From: an uncultured Bacillota bacterium
Lineage (GTDB): Bacteria; Bacillota_I; Bacilli_A; RFN20; CAG-631
Direction of reading: 5' to 3'
Assembly (NCBI GenBank): GCA_905197115.1
Contig: CAJJXN010000026.1
Coordinates: 1 to 17,625, forward strand
Length of the DNA: 17,625 bases
Shown piece by piece: positions 6,367 to 13,818 of this stretch. The number at the start of each line of letters is the position of its first letter. Position 1 is the stretch's first letter. A program made the translations under genes and the position numbers. A model generated the notes under the pieces. The model saw nothing but the letters and a program-made list of their open reading frames with translations. It was not told where the DNA came from and ran no database searches.

Positions 6367-8280
6367 CTATTTACAACTCTTTATCATTAATTCACACATC
6401 TTGTTTGAAAATTCTACTGGATCCTTTAATGGAAAGCCTTCCATTAAGAGGGCTTGTGAATAAAGTAGCTTAGCATAATCTTGTAATTGATTTGGATCTT
6501 TTATATAAATAGATTCCATTGCTTTAAACAATTCATGATTTGCGTTTAATTCTAATACTTTTTGTGCTTTTGCTTTGTTATCAGTTGGTAAAGTAGATAA
6601 TACTTTTTCCATTTCTAAAGAAACGCCATCTTTACTTACTAAACAAACAGGAGAGTCACTTAAACGAGAAGAAATAACAACATCACTTACATCATCTTTT
6701 AAGTACTCCTTTAATTTTTCAATAAATGGTTTCTTCAAATCTTTTAATTTTTCAACTTCTTCTTTTTCTTTATCATCTAAAATATCTAAATCGCCTTGAT
6801 TGATTGATTTAAATGATTTTTTATCATAATTTTGTAACATTGTAATTACAAATTCATCAATACTTTCATCTAAAATCAAGACATCAAATCCATGTTTTTT
6901 TACTAAATCCATTTGTGGCATTGCTAAAACAGCTTCTTTATCTTTTGCTGAAGCAAAATAAATGACTTCTTGTCCCTCTTTCATAGTTTCAACATATTTT
7001 TTTAAGGTGATAGGTTTTTCTTGATTAATGGTTTTATATACGAGTAAATCTTGTAGTTTTTCTTTATCAGCCCCATAACTATTATAAATGCCGTACTTTA
7101 AGTTTACACCATAATTCTTAAAAAAGTCTAGATATTTATCATAGTCATCTTTCATTAATTTATTTAATTCATTTAAAACCTTTTTTTCAATGTTAGAAGC
7201 AATTTTAACTAATTGTGAATTTTGTTGTAAAATTTCTCGACTAATGTTTAAGGATAAATCACTTGAATCCACAAGACCTCTTACAAAACGTAAATAATCA
7301 GGGATAAGTTCTTTACATTTATCCATGATAAATACACCTTTGGTATAAAGTTTTAAGCCACGTTCATAATTTTCAGTATATAAATCATAAGGTGGTTTTT
7401 TTGGAATAAATAAGAGGGAGTTATAAGTTAACATTCCTTCTGTATTAACAAACATAGAAAGCATAGGATCATTGTAATCAGCAAACTTTTGTTTGTAAAA
7501 TTCATTTAATTCTTCTTCAGTGACATCCTTTTTAGCTTTTTTCCAAAGTGGTACCATAGAGTTAAGGGTTTGCGTTTCAATCACAGTTTTAAATTTATTT
7601 TCAATTTCTTTACCTTCATCATCTACTTCAGGAACACTTTTTTCAATATCCATGGTAATAGGATAACGAACATAATCGCTATATTTTTTTACTAATTGAC
7701 GAATTTGGTATTCATCTAAGAATTGTTCGTAATCTTCTTCCTCTGTTGATTTACGAAGTTGAATCATAATTTTTGTACCGATAGTATCTTTTTGAATTTC
7801 TTCAATTTCATAACTTTCTGTACCTTCTGATTGAAAACGATATCCTTTTTCATCAAGTGGCGAACGTGTTTCTACAATTACTTTATTACTTACCATAAAA
7901 GCACTATAAAATCCGACACCAAATTGTCCAATGATTTCAATGTCTTTGGCCTTATCATCTTTTAAATTGTTTAAGAATTCTAAAGAACCACTTTTTGCAA
8001 TCGTACCTAAATTATTGATGACTTCATCATAAGTCATACCAATTCCATTATCTTCAATGATTAAAGTGCGATTTTCCTTATCAATTGATAAATGGATAGA
8101 ATATTGACTTTGCGGTTTGATAGCATCATTTGTTAAAGATAAATAATGATATTTGTCAATTGCATCCGATGCATTTGAGATTAATTCTCTTAGAAATATT
8201 TCTTTGTTTGTATAAATTGAATTAATCATTAAATCTAATAATCTTTTCGATTCTGTTTTAAATTCTTTCATTTCACTCAT
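6367..8280 (-). CDS. htpG: HtpG, bacterial Hsp90 molecular chaperone
   Basis: This is a cytoplasmic ATP-dependent dimeric chaperone. The N-terminal GHKL ATPase domain is unmistakable: FLRELISNASDAIDK holds the catalytic Glu and Mg-binding Asn, DNGIGMT the nucleotide-binding Asp, and GQFGVGFYSAF the lid glycine motif. The middle domain contains LNISREILQQN, carrying the conserved Arg and Gln that contact ATP gamma-phosphate. The C-terminal dimerisation domain follows. The frame opens at 8289 (MSHMSEM), but AAAAGGAG ends immediately against that ATG, while the ATG at 8280 lies nine bases away. I therefore take 8280, giving 637 residues, a normal full length. The gene has its own consensus promoter and a CIRCE operator, so HrcA heat-shock control is likely. 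It is followed by a terminator. Confidence 0.97.
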   Translation of the reverse strand: MSEMKEFKTESKRLLDLMINSIYTNKEIFLRELISNASDAIDKYHYLSLTNDAIKPQSQYSIHLSIDKENRTLIIEDNGIGMTYDEVINNLGTIAKSGSLEFLNNLKDDKAKDIEIIGQFGVGFYSAFMVSNKVIVETRSPLDEKGYRFQSEGTESYEIEEIQKDTIGTKIMIQLRKSTEEEDYEQFLDEYQIRQLVKKYSDYVRYPITMDIEKSVPEVDDEGKEIENKFKTVIETQTLNSMVPLWKKAKKDVTEEELNEFYKQKFADYNDPMLSMFVNTEGMLTYNSLLFIPKKPPYDLYTENYERGLKLYTKGVFIMDKCKELIPDYLRFVRGLVDSSDLSLNISREILQQNSQLVKIASNIEKKVLNELNKLMKDDYDKYLDFFKNYGVNLKYGIYNSYGADKEKLQDLLVYKTINQEKPITLKKYVETMKEGQEVIYFASAKDKEAVLAMPQMDLVKKHGFDVLILDESIDEFVITMLQNYDKKSFKSINQGDLDILDDKEKEEVEKLKDLKKPFIEKLKEYLKDDVSDVVISSRLSDSPVCLVSKDGVSLEMEKVLSTLPTDNKAKAQKVLELNANHELFKAMESIYIKDPNQLQDYAKLLYSQALLMEGFPLKDPVEFSNKMCELMIKSCK

Positions 8281-8313
8281 ATGAGACATCTCCTTTTATT
8301 TTTACACATTTAT

Positions 8314-8342
8314 ATTATAATAACCATTTTTAGCACTGTCAA
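8314..8342 (-). promoter_or_regulatory. Consensus promoter of htpG
   Basis: Read on the - strand, TTGACA (8342-8337) and TATAAT (8319-8314) are both perfect and separated by exactly 17 bases. The -35 box lies within the CIRCE element, mostly in its spacer. Confidence 0.88.
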
Positions 8343-8356
8343 TACTTGAGTGCTAG
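8330..8356. promoter_or_regulatory. CIRCE element, HrcA operator
   Basis: TTAGCACTG, nine spacer bases and GAGTGCTAG match the CIRCE consensus TTAGCACTC-N9-GAGTGCTAA at all but the outermost base of the right arm and the last base of the left arm. CIRCE is the known binding site of the heat-shock repressor HrcA. Here it overlaps the -35 box of htpG, where bound repressor would block RNA polymerase. Confidence 0.88.
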
Positions 8357-8374
8357 AAAATAAAAATCATTGAT

Positions 8375-8398
8375 AAAAGAAAGATACATCTTTCTTTT
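8375..8398. repeat. Hairpin in the htpG/hydrolase divergent spacer
   Basis: AAAAGAAAGAT (8375-8385) and ATCTTTCTTTT (8388-8398) are perfect reverse complements with a two-base centre. T-rich sequence follows on the + strand. No + strand gene ends upstream, so if it is a terminator it would act as an attenuator or stop antisense reads from the htpG side. Confidence 0.4.
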
Positions 8399-8442
8399 TC
8401 GACTCTTTTTTTGTAAACTAGTAGTTGGTGATGAATATGAGT

Positions 8443-9126
8443 ATGGCAAATTTAAAAGACTTCAATATGTATTATAAAAAAGAAGGAACAGGGGAGCCTT
8501 TAATTTTATTGCATGGAAATAATGAAGATAGTAGAATTTTTGATAAAACCATAAAGAAATTATCTAAACGCTATACCGTTTATGCTTTAGATAGTCGTGG
8601 CCATGGAAAAAGTGAAGGGTTTGTAGGAGCTTTTTCTTATGAATTGATGGCTGAAGATGTCAAAGAATTTATGGAGATTAAAAAGATAAAAAATGCGATG
8701 GTTTATGGCTTTAGTGATGGCGGAATTATTGCATTATATCTTACGCTTGCTTATCCAAGTAAAGTAACTAAGTTAATGATAAGTGGAGTAAATCTTTTTC
8801 CAAAAGGTTTAAAAAGATGTTATTTAATGTATTTTTCATTTAAAGAAAAATTTTGTAAATCCAAAAAAGAAAAAGCGCTTTATCAATTAATGCTTACACA
8901 ACCGAATTTAACTTTTGAACAATTAAATGCGATAAAAGTTCCTACTTTAATTACGGTTGGAAAAAAAGACATAGTTAAATTAAAGCATACTTTAGCGATT
9001 CAAAAAAATATTTCAAATTCGCAATTAGTACTCGTTAAAAATGCGAATCATTATAATTACATTTGCCATTCTTCAACGATTGCTACGATTCTTTATAATT
9101 TCTTAACGAATCAAAAACAAAGTTAA
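8443..9126 (+). CDS. Alpha/beta hydrolase
   Basis: A cytoplasmic alpha/beta-hydrolase-fold protein of 227 residues. The oxyanion-hole segment LLHGN is at 22-26, followed by the strand and turn YALDSRGHGKS (47-57). The nucleophile elbow GFSDG puts Ser91 in the G-x-S-x-G motif. The acid is Asp176 in TVGKKD, and the catalytic His is His203 in NANHYN. The stretch between the nucleophile and the acid is short, so the lid is small. The substrate cannot be told; esters or thioesters are typical. Several in-frame starts exist (TTG 8425, ATG 8431, 8437, 8443). GGTGAT at 8428-8433 best suits 8443, which also gives the usual family N-terminus. A short-chain dehydrogenase follows after 24 bases, probably co-transcribed. 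Confidence 0.88.
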   Translation: MANLKDFNMYYKKEGTGEPLILLHGNNEDSRIFDKTIKKLSKRYTVYALDSRGHGKSEGFVGAFSYELMAEDVKEFMEIKKIKNAMVYGFSDGGIIALYLTLAYPSKVTKLMISGVNLFPKGLKRCYLMYFSFKEKFCKSKKEKALYQLMLTQPNLTFEQLNAIKVPTLITVGKKDIVKLKHTLAIQKNISNSQLVLVKNANHYNYICHSSTIATILYNFLTNQKQS

Positions 9127-9150
9127 TTTTTATATTAGAGGGGATATAAA

Positions 9151-9930
9151 ATGGTAATTATTATTACAGGCGCCACATCAGGAATTGGCAAAGAAACAGC
9201 TTCCTTACTTAAAAAAGAAGGCCATACTATTTATTGTTTAGCCCGACGTGTTTTACAAGATGAAAACATCCATTATCTTCAATGTGATTTAAAAAATAAA
9301 GAAGAAATAAAACAAGCAATTACGCAAATTATTTTTGAGCAAAATCGAATTGATTGTATTATTAACAATGCAGGAATGGGCATTAGCGGAGCTTTTGAAC
9401 ATCATCAAGAGGATGAAATGGAAACGATTTTAAAAGTTAATTTAGAAGGGCTCCTTTATTTTACAAAATTATGTATTCCATATTTAAAGAAAACGCAAGG
9501 AAGGATTATTAATATAAGTAGTATTGCAGGAGCGATTAGTATTCCATTTCAAACAATGTATTCACTTACAAAAGCCGCAATAATAAGTTTTAGTAAAGGG
9601 TTAAGAAATGAACTTAAACCATTTAAGGTAAAAGTGTGTTGTATTTTACCTGGCGATATCGCAACTGAATTTAGTCAAAATAGAGTGAAATCAAAACAAG
9701 AAAAGGATTATCAAATGCGAATTCAAAATTCAATTGCTAAAATGGAAAAAGATGAAAAAAATGGAATGTCACCATCAAAAGTGGCTAAAAAAATTCAAAA
9801 AATCATTCATAAAAAAAATCCTCCAATTTTATGTAGTGTAGGTTTTCAATATCAAATGATTTTATTTTTAAGTAAAGTTTTACCAGCAAGAATAATTAGT
9901 ACAATTATTTATCAAATGTATGCTAAATAA
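9151..9930 (+). CDS. Short-chain dehydrogenase/reductase (SDR)
   Basis: A 259-residue NAD(P)-dependent oxidoreductase of the classical SDR family. It has the cofactor-binding TGATSGIG (6-13), the structural NNAG (72-75), and the catalytic triad Ser124 in NISS, Tyr137 and Lys141 in YSLTK. PGDIATEF (167-174) corresponds to the usual PG-x-x-x-T motif after the active site. ARR at 31-33 after the second strand suggests NADPH preference. The last 60 or so residues include a hydrophobic helix-like tail (about 232-255), seen in SDR members that touch membranes, such as the DltE-like group. The substrate is unknown. A GAGGGG SD precedes the ATG. The gene is second in a pair with the alpha/beta hydrolase, and a terminator follows. 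Confidence 0.9.
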   Translation: MVIIITGATSGIGKETASLLKKEGHTIYCLARRVLQDENIHYLQCDLKNKEEIKQAITQIIFEQNRIDCIINNAGMGISGAFEHHQEDEMETILKVNLEGLLYFTKLCIPYLKKTQGRIINISSIAGAISIPFQTMYSLTKAAIISFSKGLRNELKPFKVKVCCILPGDIATEFSQNRVKSKQEKDYQMRIQNSIAKMEKDEKNGMSPSKVAKKIQKIIHKKNPPILCSVGFQYQMILFLSKVLPARIISTIIYQMYAK

Positions 9931-9952
9931 GAGGAATAATTCCTCTTTTTTT
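9929..9952 (+). terminator. Terminator after the SDR gene
   Basis: AAGAGGAA (9929-9936), loop TAA and TTCCTCTT (9940-9947) form an 8-bp hairpin that starts inside the stop codon and is followed by a T run. The stretch 9953-10090 beyond it is AT-rich, and I see no gene or structure in it. Confidence 0.85.
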
Positions 9953-10082
9953 CATAAAATGTGATGTATTTATGTGAAGCTAAAGTAAGAATATCTTTAA
10001 ATAATTTAATATCAAAAGAAAAGCACAAAGATATTCATTTTGGAATAAATGTTTTTACTTAAAAGATTTATAAATGCACTTG

Positions 10083-10122
10083 AAAAAAATAAAATGGACT
10101 TAAAGTAAATTAAGTCCATTTT
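10083..10122 (-). terminator. Terminator after the GH13 gene
   Basis: AAAATGGACTTAA (10091-10103) and TTAAGTCCATTTT (10110-10122) form a perfect 13-bp stem with a six-base loop. On the - strand it is followed by a T run (complement of 10083-10089), ending the glucosidase transcript. Confidence 0.85.
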
Positions 10123-10132
10123 TAAAAGAAAA

Positions 10133-11758
10133 TTATTTAATCACATATACAAAAGCTTCATAAGGGAGCAATGTGAAATCTGTTTCTTTTCGAATATTCT
10201 TATAATTTGATAAAATGACTTGTTTAATTTCAAAAGGTAGTTGGATAACTTCATTGTATTGATTCATATTAATAACCACACAAAGTGTTAAATCATTTGA
10301 TTTACGGCTATAAATAAATACATTTGGATTATCATCTTCATAAGATTCAAAATCACCATAAACAAGAGTGTTTTTATAAAGTTCATCTTTTCGTATGCGT
10401 AATAATTTTTTATAAAAATTAAGAATTGAATTTGGATCTTCTTTTTCTTTTTTCGCATTAATATAGGTATAGTTAGGATTAACTTTAATCCAAGTTTTCG
10501 CACCCTTATTAAATCCTGCATTGACAGAATCATCCCATTGCATTGGAATTCGGTTGTTATCTCTTCCTTCTTTAAAGCAAGCATCCATGAATTCATCGTA
10601 AGAGAGAACTTTTTTTTCTAAGACTAATTCTTTGTAATGGTTAAGAATTTCAATATCTCGATATTCATCAATTGAATCCATGACAATATTTGTCATTCCA
10701 AGTTCTTGACCTTGATAAATATAAGGAGTGCCCTTTAAAAAATAATTCATAATTGCGATTGCTTTTGCTGATTCTAAATAAAAATCTTTGACATTCCCAA
10801 ATTTATTGATACATCGACCTAAGTCATGATTTTCAACAAACAAAGCATTCCAACTTAAGTTATTTAAACCATGTTGATATTTACATAAAGTTTCTTTAAT
10901 AAAATGCATATTAATTGGTTTAGGCGTAAATTTATGATAACGTGTAAAATCACAAGTAGAGCTTGTGCATTCGAATTGGAAAACCATATCAAGTTCTTGA
11001 TTTTTTGGATTGGTAAAGTCAATTGCTTTTTCCAAATCGCCCCAAGCTTCACCAACGGTCATGGCTTCATATTTTCCAAAAGAACGAAGATGAAGTTCTC
11101 TTACTTTTTGATGAAGAGTAGGACCATATGCATGAATATTACGATCAATTTCTTTTCCAATTAATTGAATTACATCAAAACGAATTCCGCGAATACCTTT
11201 CTCCATCCAAAAATTAATAATATCGACAAACTCATCCATGATTTTAGGATTTTCCCAGTTTAAATCGGGTTGTCCTGGTCCAAATTCATGAAAATAATAT
11301 TGTTTGGTTTCCATATCATATTCCCAAGCAGAACCACCAAAAGTGGAGCGAAGATTAAATAAGGCTTCATCTCTCCAAACATAATAATCACGATAAGGAT
11401 TTTCTTTGCTTTTTTGGGATTCTTTAAACCAGTGATGTTCACATGATGTATGATTAGCAACGATATCCATCATAATATACATGTCTCTTTTTTTTGTTTC
11501 TTCAATTAAAGTATCCATATCTTCCATACTTCCAAACAATGGATTAATTGCCTTGTAATCAGCTACATCATAGCCATTGTCTTCCATTGGTGAATCAAAA
11601 AAAGGGGTAAGCCATAAAACATCGACTCCTAAATCTTTTAAATAATCCAAATGTGATATAATTCCTTTTAAATCTCCATATCCATCATTATTATCATCAG
11701 CAAAACTCATAGGATAAATTTGATATACTACTTTGTCATGCCACCATTTTTTTTCCAT
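10133..11758 (-). CDS. GH13 alpha-glucosidase (oligo-1,6-glucosidase/dextran-glucosidase type)
   Basis: A 541-residue cytoplasmic glycoside hydrolase that hydrolyses terminal alpha-glucosidic bonds in short oligosaccharides. The N-terminus WWHDKVVYQIYPMSF is typical of the oligo-1,6-glucosidase group. The conserved GH13 regions are present: DIVANHT (98-104), GIRFDV with nucleophile Asp195, VGEAWG with acid/base Glu237, and VENHD with transition-state stabiliser Asp312. QPDLNWENP (163-171) is the fifth region. The Val after the nucleophile is usual for enzymes that favour alpha-1,6 bonds. Phosphotrehalase (TreC) has similar motifs and cannot be fully excluded. There is no signal peptide, so it acts on imported sugars. 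GGAGGA (11765-11770) precedes the ATG. No transporter or regulator gene adjoins it, and a palindrome upstream may be its operator. Confidence 0.92.
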   Translation of the reverse strand: MEKKWWHDKVVYQIYPMSFADDNNDGYGDLKGIISHLDYLKDLGVDVLWLTPFFDSPMEDNGYDVADYKAINPLFGSMEDMDTLIEETKKRDMYIMMDIVANHTSCEHHWFKESQKSKENPYRDYYVWRDEALFNLRSTFGGSAWEYDMETKQYYFHEFGPGQPDLNWENPKIMDEFVDIINFWMEKGIRGIRFDVIQLIGKEIDRNIHAYGPTLHQKVRELHLRSFGKYEAMTVGEAWGDLEKAIDFTNPKNQELDMVFQFECTSSTCDFTRYHKFTPKPINMHFIKETLCKYQHGLNNLSWNALFVENHDLGRCINKFGNVKDFYLESAKAIAIMNYFLKGTPYIYQGQELGMTNIVMDSIDEYRDIEILNHYKELVLEKKVLSYDEFMDACFKEGRDNNRIPMQWDDSVNAGFNKGAKTWIKVNPNYTYINAKKEKEDPNSILNFYKKLLRIRKDELYKNTLVYGDFESYEDDNPNVFIYSRKSNDLTLCVVINMNQYNEVIQLPFEIKQVILSNYKNIRKETDFTLLPYEAFVYVIK

Positions 11759-11770
11759 AACTAATCCTCC

Positions 11771-11789
11771 ATATTTTTGTCAAAAATAT
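11771..11789. promoter_or_regulatory. Palindrome, possible operator of the GH13 gene
   Basis: ATATTTTTG and CAAAAATAT flank a single central base, giving perfect 9-bp arms. The site lies directly before the SD of the glucosidase and overlaps a possible - strand -10 box (TACAAT, 11793-11788). A sugar-responsive repressor site is a reasonable guess, but the sequence does not match the catabolite-repression (cre) consensus. Confidence 0.4.
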
Positions 11790-11898
11790 TGTAACATAAA
11801 GTGTAAAAAAATAAAATTAAAGAAAAATTCTAAATAATTTTTTTTATGAAAATCAATCATATTTAAATCATTTTTTATCAAAAAAACAATGTAAGCCC

Positions 11899-11927
11899 TT
11901 TCATTTGCGAAAAAAATAGTTTATAAT
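11899..11927 (+). promoter_or_regulatory. Probable promoter of the RiPP operon
   Basis: A perfect TATAAT (11922-11927) lies 75 bases before the maturase start. The hexamer 17 bases upstream, TTTCAT (11899-11904), is a poor -35, so activation or extra recognition may be needed. It is the best candidate between the glucosidase and the maturase. Confidence 0.45.
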
Positions 11928-12002
11928 ACATTTGTAAATCGATTTTATAGAATAATTTTGAAGATATTAACTTACAAAAAATATGTAAAGGAGGAAATTT
12001 TA

Positions 12003-13409
12003 ATGGTTGATAGCAGTTTAAAATTATTGTTTAAACCTTCAATGTTTAATTATTTTTATGAAAATGAAGATGGAGAATTAGTTATATACAATTCTTATTT
12101 AGGCTTACAAAAATCTATAAAGTTTAAGAATCACAAACAGTTAGTTAAAAAAATTCTTACTAATAAAGTTATAAGTGAAGACATTTTTGATAAAGAAGAA
12201 TTCTTTATAGCAAAAGGCTTATATGAAAGAGGCTTTTTAGTTGAAAAAGAAAAAGATGAAAAAAATCTTCGATTTATAAAAAATTTTACACGAAAAGCCA
12301 ATAACTCTTTACTTTTTGTAATTCATACAACTAAAAATTGTAATTTTAGATGCAAATATTGCGCTTTAGATTTTTGTAGAGATAATTTGCATAAATCAAG
12401 TGAATTAGGAATTATTAATTATATTGAAAAAAACATAAAAAATTACAATAGTATTTCTTTTAGTTGGTTTGGTGGGGAACCTTTATTGAATATGAAAAGC
12501 ATTGAATTTCTTTCAAAAAAGGTAATTGAAATATGCAATTTATATAAAATTCCTTATAGAAGTTCTATAACAACCAATGGCTATTTATTAAGTCCAAATA
12601 TTATAAATGAATTAATAAATTATAAAGTATTTAGAATAGTAATAACAATTGATGGTATTAAAAATACTCATGATAGTTTAAGAGTATTGGCGGATGGTTC
12701 ACCTACTTTTGATAAAATAATTAATAATTTAAAATTTTTGCGAGATAATGTTAAAGACCGTCGATTAAGAATTATTATTAGAACAAATTTTACGAAAAAA
12801 AGTTTTGAAAAGATAGACGAGTATTACTCATTTTTTGATAAAGAATTTGGTCATGATAAAAGATTTTCATTATTTGCAAGAATTGCAGGTGATTGGGGAG
12901 GAGAAAGAGTAAAAGAAATTTCCTCAAATTTATTAGATAACAATAGTTATAATTTTATCTTAAAAAAAATATCTAACCTCAAAGGAAATATAAAATTTTT
13001 ATTGAATTGTGAAGATATTGATATGGGAGGATATTGCAATGCTAATTATTTAAATAAATTTACCATTGGTGTGGATGGTTTGATTTCTAAATGTGACTCT
13101 TCTGATAAAGAAATTTCAATCGGAAAATTAAATGAAAATGGATTAATGGATATTGATTTTGATGAATATTCAAAATGGCTTAATAATTTAAAATATGTTG
13201 ATGAAAAATGTGATAATTGTTTCTATAGTATAAATTGCAATTTTTGTTCTTGTCCGAAAATCATTGCGAAATATAAACGTAAATCATGTGTTTTAGAAGA
13301 CTTAGATTTGAAAGAACTAATTAATTTATATGATAAATCTTATGGAATTAATTTTGTAGATAATCAATTTAATATGGATGGTGTAAAAGATGAAAAAATT
13401 AGAAATTAA
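12003..13409 (+). CDS. Radical SAM/SPASM peptide maturase of a RiPP operon
   Basis: A 468-residue enzyme that should form crosslinks on the Cys-rich peptide encoded two genes downstream. The radical SAM cluster motif CNFRCKYC (C113, C117, C120) and GGEP (157-160) define the catalytic barrel. The C-terminus fits the SPASM pattern for auxiliary Fe-S clusters: C345, Gly359 with C364 (G-x4-C), C403-x2-C406-x5-C412, C415/C417 and C429. C336 is extra. Residues 1-90 form a small N-terminal domain like the PqqD-type or leader-binding regions of such maturases. AAAGGAGG (11987-11994) fixes the start, although the frame is open from 11958. The next gene's start overlaps this gene's end by 20 bases. By gene content it resembles CcpM-type maturases of CLI_3235-like loci, and sactipeptide or ranthipeptide thioether chemistry is likely. 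Arg codons are mostly AGA. Confidence 0.92.
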   Translation: MVDSSLKLLFKPSMFNYFYENEDGELVIYNSYLGLQKSIKFKNHKQLVKKILTNKVISEDIFDKEEFFIAKGLYERGFLVEKEKDEKNLRFIKNFTRKANNSLLFVIHTTKNCNFRCKYCALDFCRDNLHKSSELGIINYIEKNIKNYNSISFSWFGGEPLLNMKSIEFLSKKVIEICNLYKIPYRSSITTNGYLLSPNIINELINYKVFRIVITIDGIKNTHDSLRVLADGSPTFDKIINNLKFLRDNVKDRRLRIIIRTNFTKKSFEKIDEYYSFFDKEFGHDKRFSLFARIAGDWGGERVKEISSNLLDNNSYNFILKKISNLKGNIKFLLNCEDIDMGGYCNANYLNKFTIGVDGLISKCDSSDKEISIGKLNENGLMDIDFDEYSKWLNNLKYVDEKCDNCFYSINCNFCSCPKIIAKYKRKSCVLEDLDLKELINLYDKSYGINFVDNQFNMDGVKDEKIRN

Positions 13410-13650
13410 AGAAAAAATTAATAAAGTTTTAATAAATTTTGGTATTATCAATATTAATAATGAACCAGATATATGTTTACTTGATTATTTGTCCGATTCG
13501 TTACAATTAATGGAATTCTTATGTGAAATAGAAGAAGAATTAGGTATAGAATTAGACGATGATATTATTAGTTACGAAATATTTTATTCTCTCAATGGTT
13601 TTTGTGAATTACTTGAATCCATGATTAATAAAAAGGAAGGAGGTGAATAA
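13390..13650 (+). CDS. Acyl-carrier-protein-like RiPP accessory protein
   Basis: An 86-residue acidic protein with the ACP pattern: DYLSDSLQLMEFLCEIEEEL (32-51) corresponds to the DSL helix start of carrier proteins, with Ser37 as the potential phosphopantetheine site, followed by GIELDDD and a final helix. Length and helix order fit a stand-alone carrier protein. It overlaps the maturase gene by 20 bases and runs straight into the precursor gene, so all three are co-transcribed and probably co-translated. ACP-related proteins are known companions in clostridial CLI_3235-type peptide loci, where their job is unclear. It could carry an acyl or aminoacyl group for the peptide, or use the fold only as a scaffold. 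No fatty-acid or NRPS gene is nearby. Three Cys (29, 45, 72) are unusual for an ACP. Confidence 0.8.
   Translation: MKKLEIKEKINKVLINFGIININNEPDICLLDYLSDSLQLMEFLCEIEEELGIELDDDIISYEIFYSLNGFCELLESMINKKEGGE
13637..13646 (+). promoter_or_regulatory. Perfect SD of the precursor peptide
   Basis: AAGGAGGTGA is fully complementary to the usual 16S rRNA anti-SD and sits five bases from the precursor ATG, inside the end of the carrier-protein gene. It is the longest SD match I noticed in the window, fitting high-level translation of the substrate peptide. Confidence 0.85.
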
Positions 13651-13651
13651 A

Positions 13652-13807
13652 ATGAAAAAGAAAAAATTATTTAAAAAAAACATGAACATCCACAAGATTG
13701 AACTTTATGATAACATAACAAATGAAAATTGTCCTCAAGGAGGAGGAAATTGTAATTGTCCACAATATAATGGTCAAAATTGTGTGTCAACTTGTGGTAA
13801 AAAGTAG
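13652..13807 (+). CDS. Cys-rich RiPP precursor peptide (51 residues)
   Basis: Frame and start are fixed by the perfect SD. The leader (about 1-25) begins MKKKKLFKK and contains HKIELYDN. The core holds five Cys: 27, 34, 36, 44 and 48. Two units abut: NCPQGGGNC (26-34) and NCPQYNGQNC (35-44), followed by VSTCGKK. Four Cys follow Asn and the fifth follows Thr, so the composition is far from random. The gene starts one base after the carrier-protein stop and downstream of a radical SAM maturase, as expected for its substrate. The mature product could be a thioether-crosslinked or metal-binding peptide with signalling or antimicrobial activity. No GG-type leader cleavage site is obvious unless it lies at the internal GGG, which would cut within the repeats. 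It resembles CLI_3235-type peptides in layout, but I cannot assign a known family by sequence. Confidence 0.87.
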   Translation: MKKKKLFKKNMNIHKIELYDNITNENCPQGGGNCNCPQYNGQNCVSTCGKK

Positions 13808-13818
13808 GCTGTTGTTCT

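Noticed and set aside
9953..10090. Searched for a small gene or RNA between the SDR terminator and the GH13 terminator
   Set aside because: Only short AT-rich frames without SD and no stable fold apart from the terminators.
11771..11789. CcpA (cre) site upstream of the glucosidase
   Set aside because: The palindrome lacks the central CG and conserved TG/CA positions of the cre consensus.
11905..11927. TTGCGA with TATAAT as the RiPP operon promoter
   Set aside because: The spacer would be only 11 bases, far from the usual 16-18; only the -10 box is credible.
13652..13807. Precursor as a double-glycine leader bacteriocin cut by a C39 exporter
   Set aside because: Neither ABC protein has an N-terminal C39 peptidase domain, and the only GG lies inside the first core repeat.
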